From Bilabrum cf. latius (taxonomy: Eukaryota; Bigyra: Bicosoecida; Bigyra; Bicosoecida): a stretch of DNA of 64,000 nucleotides. Of this stretch, positions 59,508-64,000 are shown in pieces. The stretch covers positions 868,001 through 932,000 of the forward strand of contig OZ237738.1 in NCBI GenBank assembly GCA_965178125.1, given 5' to 3'. Positions within the stretch are counted from its first letter, which is position 1. Every line of letters begins with the position of its first letter. The position numbers and the translations under genes were made by a program. The notes beneath the pieces were generated by a model. That model was not told where the DNA came from, ran no database searches, and was given only the letters and a program-made list of their open reading frames with translations.

Positions 59508-60239
59508 TTCGCTAGCATTCTGTAGCGAGTGGCTCGGCGCTTGACATTGGATTTTGCACGCTGCATTAAAAAAGGGTGAAGCTTGGGATGTCAGGACTTG
59601 AAAGAAAATTCCTGCCCCCGGTCCCGAGGACCCACTGGGCTTCACCCCGAACGACTGGTTCTTCACCGGTCCACCTGAATGCGGTACTCATCCGACACTA
59701 CGAATATACACGCCACTTTCTCAATGCACGCGCGACTGGCCTCGTCGCCACATGGCTACCTGTTCCTGTTCCTCGCCCTAGGTACCGTGTGCTTTGCTCC
59801 CAGCATTGCCACCTTGGCCCAATCCTTTCAGCTTGCACGCGCCGGTCCTGGCCGACCTGCTGCGCCCCATCTGTCCACCCACCTGTTGGCCCTCTGCGTG
59901 CTGCTGGCCATGCAGTCCGCTGCCACCCGCGCCTCTCTCGTGCCTTGCACCTGGAGCCCCCATTTCTCCCGTTGTGTTCTCCCTGTTGACACCGCACTGT
60001 CGTCGCCTGTGCCGGTGCCCCCCTCTGTTCTTCTCCACCTCCTGTCCTCCTGCGCCCACCTCGCCTTCCGGCTCACCTCTGCTCCCCGTCGCTTCAATCC
60101 TGATGTCCGAGTACATAAAACAAGATGTCCTGCACGAATTGCTCTTGTTCTGAGCACTCCTCTTGTTCTATCATGCTCCCTTGGGTACGATGGTACGTAC
60201 CCATGCCTGGCAGGGCCTTGACACTCGACTGCAGCACGT
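59508..60239. repeat. Unit tail 2
   Basis: Non-coding-looking tail shared with unit 3 in the same orientation; its central part is inverted in unit 1. A plus-strand open frame here (59679–60221) has a signal-peptide-like stretch (GYLFLFLALGTVCF), but it carries no motif and is broken by the inversion in unit 1, so I do not call it a gene. Confidence 0.6.
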
Positions 60240-60723
60240 CGGAGGCCCGGCCCCGGATGCCGTTCGCCCGCCCGCCGGGCCGTGGGTGCTCGAGCTGCGG
60301 TTGGGAGTGCAAACTAGGATTGGGAGGGAGTCGAGATCAGGCTGCTGTCTGCACACTCTGCCTTGATTCCGATACGAGGCATCTCGACCGCCATCGCCCT
60401 CCTGCCTCTGGATTCGTGCACAGGCTGAGGGGAAACGCGCGGCGTGTGCCTGACGGGAGGGGTGCCGTCACAGCCGTGGCACAGGCCAAGCAAGACAAGA
60501 TCGGGATCCGGGGCTCGAGATCTGGCGCCGCGGCGGGGGCCGGTGCGGGGGCGGGTGGAGTGGGCGGTTCCGTGGGTGATGGTGGCTCTGGGCTGGGGCA
60601 GGGGTCCGCGGCATCCACCAAGGAGGCCTTCTCCGTGGACGCGCTGGCGGCCCAGCTGAAGCGGTCCGATGAGGCCCGGATCAAGGGCCAGGCGTGGAGG
60701 GAGAAGCGGGCGGGGGCGCAGCA

Positions 60724-60754
<31 letters not shown>

Positions 60755-60826
60755 GCGCGCAGGGAGAGGGTGGAGAAGGCGTCCGGCGAAGGAGGGGCAG
60801 CGAGCGAGAACGGTGCTTCTCCGTGA
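60240..60826 (+). CDS. Gln-rich repeat-unit ORF, copy 3
   Basis: Third copy, ending at TGA 60824–60826. The frame is open upstream into the tail (to ~60125), where the sequence is not shared with copies 1 and 2, so only the part from about 60290 onward is likely conserved coding. Gln run: 6 Q, K, 5 Q. No ATR fragment precedes this unit. Start unresolved. Confidence 0.4.
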
Positions 60827-61217
60827 GGAGGGATGTGGTGGGTTGCGCGTGGCCTGATTGCTTCCTGTGAAGCTGATGTTCCAAGTAAGCGAGGCCGCCA
60901 CGCCAGGCAAAGGCCCAGCACCTTGAAGTTGTGAACTTCTTGAAGATGAAAACAGCCTGAACCGGACTAGAGTGGATCGATCTCACCGACGCATTGTCAG
61001 TTTCATCGATACTGTTTCGACTGCAGTATCCCCAACTAAAGCCATTCTAGATACAGGGTTGAGTTGGAGCAAATCAGAACTGGCCGTCGAACAGGTACAC
61101 ACACAAGAGAAGGTCGTGCACAGTAAAGCTCGTATCCCCTGTCATTCTGTAGTCGGCGGCCACCTGGCTGGCTGCGTATCAGCAGTCGATACTGGATACA
61201 AATACTGCCTGGAAGCC
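60827..61217. promoter_or_regulatory. Spacer between Gln-rich ORF and zinc-finger gene, unit 3
   Basis: Equivalent of the spacers in units 1 and 2, with the same GAAGTT-GTG-AACTTC hairpin at 60925–60939. Confidence 0.4.
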
Positions 61218-62867
61218 ATGGAGCAAGCAGCAGGTGCACGCTCAGGGGAGGTGATCGATCTCGTCAGCAGCGACTCAAGCGACAGCGACTCTGGTGAAAG
61301 CGATGTCGAGGTTCCCGACCGCCGCATGAGCACGATTGCTGCATCGCTATCATTGACCAGCAGTCGGTAGTGGGGCAGGCGAGAGGCAGGTGGGAAAGGT
61401 AGGGCCCGAGATTCAGCGAGTGATCGAGCCAAAGCTGTTCCCACGTCCATCGTGGCGTCGGGACACTCCAGCAGCAGCGCAATGTTGCCGCAAGAAGTGC
61501 AATCTTCAATGCAGTCAAGCTCAGGGGTAGGTGCAAGCGGCGGCACCGATGCCTCTGTGGGCCAGAAGCGAGGCAGGCAGGCAGAGGCGAGGTCAGCAGA
61601 CAGCTAGAGCGGATCGAGGGGAAAGAGACGGCGTGGACAGGCAGGCGCAATCGGGGCAGGACATCGGTGCAGCGTGTGCGGGCAGGCGTTTGGACAGGCA
61701 GGCAGTCTCAGGACGCACATGAGGACTGTGCATCTGGGCGAGCGCAAGCACGAGTGCATGGTGTGCGGCAAGTCATTCGGGGAGGCAGGCAGTCTCAGGA
61801 GGCACATGAGGACTGTGCATCTGGGCGAGCGCAAGCACGAGTGCAGTGTGTGCGGCAAGTCATTCGGACGGGCAGGCAATCTCAGTAGGCACATGTCCAC
61901 TGTGCATCTGGGCGAGCGCAAGCACGAGTGCATGGTGTGCGGCAAGTCATTCGGTGCGGCAGGCCATCTCAGGACGCACATGAGGACCGTGCATCTGGGC
62001 GAGCGCAAGCACGAGTGCAGTGTGTGCGGCAAGTCATTCGGACAGGCTGGCAATTTCAGGAGGCACATGAGGACCGTGCATCTGGGCGAGCGCAAGCACG
62101 AGTGCATGGTGTGCGGCAAGTCATTCGGGCTGGCAGGCCATCTCAGGACGCACATGAGGACCGTGCACATGGGCGAGCGCAAGCACGAGTGCATGGTGTG
62201 CGGCAAGTCATTCGGGGAGGCAGGCAGTCTCAGGACGCACATGAGGACTGTGCATCTGGGCGAGCGCAATCACGAGTGCATGGTGTGCGGCAAGTCATTC
62301 GGGCTGGCAGGCAATCTCAAGACGCACATGAGGACTGTGCACATGGGCGAGCGCAAGCACGAGTGCAGTGAGTGCGGCAAGTCATTCGGGGAGGCAGGCT
62401 ATCTCAGGACGCACATGAGGACCGTGCATCTAGGCGAGCGCAAGCACGAGTGCATGGTGTGCGGCAAGTCATTCGGACAGGCAGGCAATCTCAGGACGCA
62501 CATGAGGACTGTGCATCTAGGCGAGCGCAAGCACGAGTGCATGGTGTGCGGCAAGTCATTCGGGGAGGCAGGCAGTCTCAGGACGCACATGAGGACCGTG
62601 CATCTAGGCGAGCGCAAGCACGAGTGCATGGTGTGCGGCAAGTCATTCGGACAGGCAGGCAATCTCAGGACGCACATGAGGACTGTGCATCTAGGCGAGC
62701 GCAAGCACGAGTGCATGGTGTGCGGCAAGTCATTCGGGGAGGCAGGCAGTCTCAGGACGCACATGAGGACTGTGCATCTGGGCGAGCGCAAGCACGAGTG
62801 CAGTGTGTGCGGCAAGTCATTCGGACAGGCAGGCGATCTCAAGAGGCACACGCGAGGTTGTCACTGA
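61218..62867 (+). CDS. C2H2 zinc-finger protein with SIM, copy C (14 fingers)
   Basis: 549 residues, ATG 61218 to TGA 62865–62867. N-terminal SIM, basic stretch and two TAG codons as in A and B, then fourteen fingers. Specificity residues (-1/3/6): QST, ESR, RNR, AHT, QNR, LHT, EST, LNT, EYT, QNT, EST, QNT, EST, QDR. Fingers 10–11 are repeated as 12–13, and four units here share a synonymous CTA in place of CTG in the linker Leu (62430, 62517, 62604, 62691 area), marking a very recent two-finger duplication. It is probably a functional paralogue with a distinct DNA target. Confidence 0.85.
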
Positions 62868-63601
62868 TTCGCTAGCATTCTGTAGCGAGTGGCTCGGCGC
62901 TTGACATTGGATTGTGCACGCTGCATTCAAAAAGGGTGAAGCTTGGGATGTCAGGACTTGAAAGAAAATTCCTGCCCCCGGTCCCGCGGACCCACTGGGC
63001 TTCACCCTGAACGACTGGTTTTTCACCGGTCCACCTGAATGCGGTATTCATCCGACACTACGAATGTACACGCCACTTTCCCCATGCACGCGCGACTGGC
63101 CTCGTCGCCACATGGCTACCTGTTCCTGTTCCCCGCCCTAGGGACCGTGTGCTTTGCTCCCTGCATTGCCGCCTTGGCCCAATCCTTTCAGCTTGCACGC
63201 ACCGGTCCTGGCCGACCTGCTGCGCCCCATCTGTCCACCCGCCTGTTGGCCCTCTGCGTGCTGCTGGCCATGCAGTCCGCTGCCACCCGCGTCTCCCTCG
63301 TGCCTTGCACCTGGAGCCCCCATTCCTCCCGTTGTGTTCTCCCTGTTGACACCGCACTGTCGTCGCCTGTGCCGGTGTCCCCCTGTTCTTCTCCACCTCC
63401 TGTCCTCCTGCGCCCACCCCGTCTTCCGGCTCACCTCTGCTCCCCGTCGCTTCAATCCTGATGTCCGAGTACATAAAACAAGATGTCCTGCACGAATTGC
63501 TCTTGTTCTGAGCACTCCTCTTGTTCTATCATGCTCCCTTGGGTACGATAGTACGTACCCATGCCTGGCAGGGCCTTGACACTCGACTGCAGCACGTCGG
63601 A
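62868..63601. repeat. Unit tail 3
   Basis: Very similar to 59508–60239 in the same orientation. No gene called. Confidence 0.6.
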
Positions 63602-64000
63602 GGCCCGGCCCCGGATGCCGTTCGCCCGGCCGCGGGGCCGTGGGTGCTCCAGCTGCGGTTGGGAGTGCAGACTAGGATTGGCGAGGGAGTCGTGATCAGG
63701 CTGCTGTCCGTACAGTCTGCCTTGATTCCGATACGAGGTATCTCTACCGCCATCGCCCTCCTGCCTCTGGATTCGTGCACAGGCTGAGGGGAAGCGCGCG
63801 GCGTGTGCCTGACGGGAGGGGGTCCGTCGCAGCCGTGGCACAGGCCAAGCAAGAGAAGATCGGGATCCGGGGCTCGAGATCTGGCGCCGCGGCTGGGGCC
63901 GGTGCGGGTGCGGGTGGAGTGGTCGGTTCCGTGGGTGATGGTGGCTCTGGGCTGGGGCAGGGGTCCGCGGCATCCACGAAGGAGGACTTCTCCGTGGACG
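63602..64000 (+). CDS. Gln-rich repeat-unit ORF, copy 4 (cut by window end)
   Basis: Start of a fourth unit. The frame equivalent to copies 1–3 is open to the right edge, with one distinctive change (KEDFSVD where the others have KEAFSVD). The tandem array therefore continues beyond the window. Confidence 0.4.

Larger units (their letters stand above)
50896..64000 (+). repeat. Segmental tandem duplication (ATR 3' end / Gln-rich ORF / zinc-finger / tail)
   Basis: Unit 1 spans 50896–55686, unit 2 55687–60239, unit 3 60240–63601, and unit 4 begins at 63602. Stop codons of the Gln-rich ORFs at 53013, 57813 and 60826, and zinc-finger starts at 53402, 58206 and 61218, give periods of about 4.8 kb (with the ATR fragment) and 3.0–3.4 kb (without it). 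Unit-length differences come from the ATR fragment, the finger number and the CAG run. Confidence 0.85.

Noticed and set aside
59679-60221. Secreted-protein gene in unit tails
   Set aside because: It has a signal-like hydrophobic stretch, but no motif, several overlapping open frames, and the segment is inverted in unit 1.
53788-62866. Long minus-strand open frames across the zinc-finger arrays, with repeats like CLRSPRCTVLMC
   Set aside because: They are the antisense of the 84-bp finger units; absence of stops is inherited from the repeat. No start, no domain, and the sense strand has proper C2H2 spacing.
53858-62866. CRISPR-like regular repeat array
   Set aside because: The 84-bp periodic units are fully coding zinc fingers without spacers, in a eukaryotic context.
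1-64000. tRNA or rRNA genes, including a suppressor tRNA reading UAG
   Set aside because: I saw no cloverleaf or rRNA-like sequence while reading both strands; the tRNA-Gln(CUA) must lie elsewhere. A tRNAscan-SE run would settle this.

Overview
This is nuclear DNA from a eukaryote, probably a free-living protist or alga whose lineage I cannot name. The reasons: a GT–AG spliceosomal intron (279–469), an ATR-type PI3K-like checkpoint kinase, C2H2 zinc-finger arrays, a SUMO-interacting motif, rhomboid and DMT membrane proteins, and kelch, TPR and cNMP-binding domains. The DNA is G+C-rich, genes sit 80–400 bp apart on both strands, and most are very long and apparently intronless.

The central observation is that UAG is not a stop codon here; it reads as glutamine. 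Under the standard code nearly every gene breaks into pieces that lie in one frame and are separated only by TAG. More than 100 in-frame TAGs occur, and joining across them restores complete proteins. The clearest cases are the FATC tail of the ATR-like kinase (TAG at 52354–52356 sits where ATR and TOR proteins have Gln), the Gln before Tyr-Arg in a rhomboid-like protein (23230–23232), and tandem TAGs inside a poly-Gln run (10833–10838). Every gene whose end I can see stops at TGA (mostly) or TAA. All coordinates below use TAG = Gln.

Layout. 1–730: 3' end of a CPVL-like serine carboxypeptidase (+). 1220–1680: leucine-rich-repeat protein (-). 1966–4020: kelch protein (+). 4099–5880 and 5976–9185: two unidentified proteins (-). 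9594–12497: rhomboid protease with a long tail (+). 12576–22922: a 3,448-residue protein (-) joining two membrane/cyclase-homology halves to a C-terminal protein kinase with a ~700-residue activation-segment insert. 23005–24339: rhomboid-like UBA protein (+). 24484–33249: a 2,921-residue receiver-like/TPR/cNMP-binding protein (-). 33609–34658: GH43-like protein (-). 34876–36294: DMT transporter (+). 36532–39494: hAT-like DNA transposon. 39613–52386: 4,257-residue ATR-like kinase (+).

From about 50.9 kb to the window end is a tandemly duplicated block. Its unit is the ATR 3' end (first two units only), a Gln-rich ORF, a SIM-containing zinc-finger gene and a ~0.6–0.7 kb tail. There are three zinc-finger genes with 14, 10 and 14 fingers, whose differences fall mainly at DNA-contact positions. 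The second ATR copy is a frameshifted pseudogene, and the first tail carries an inverted segment of about 390 bp.

Possible functional links (inference): the cyclase-homology/kinase protein and the large cNMP-binding protein lie one gene apart and could belong to one signalling pathway. The rhomboid-UBA protein between them looks like an ER-quality-control factor.
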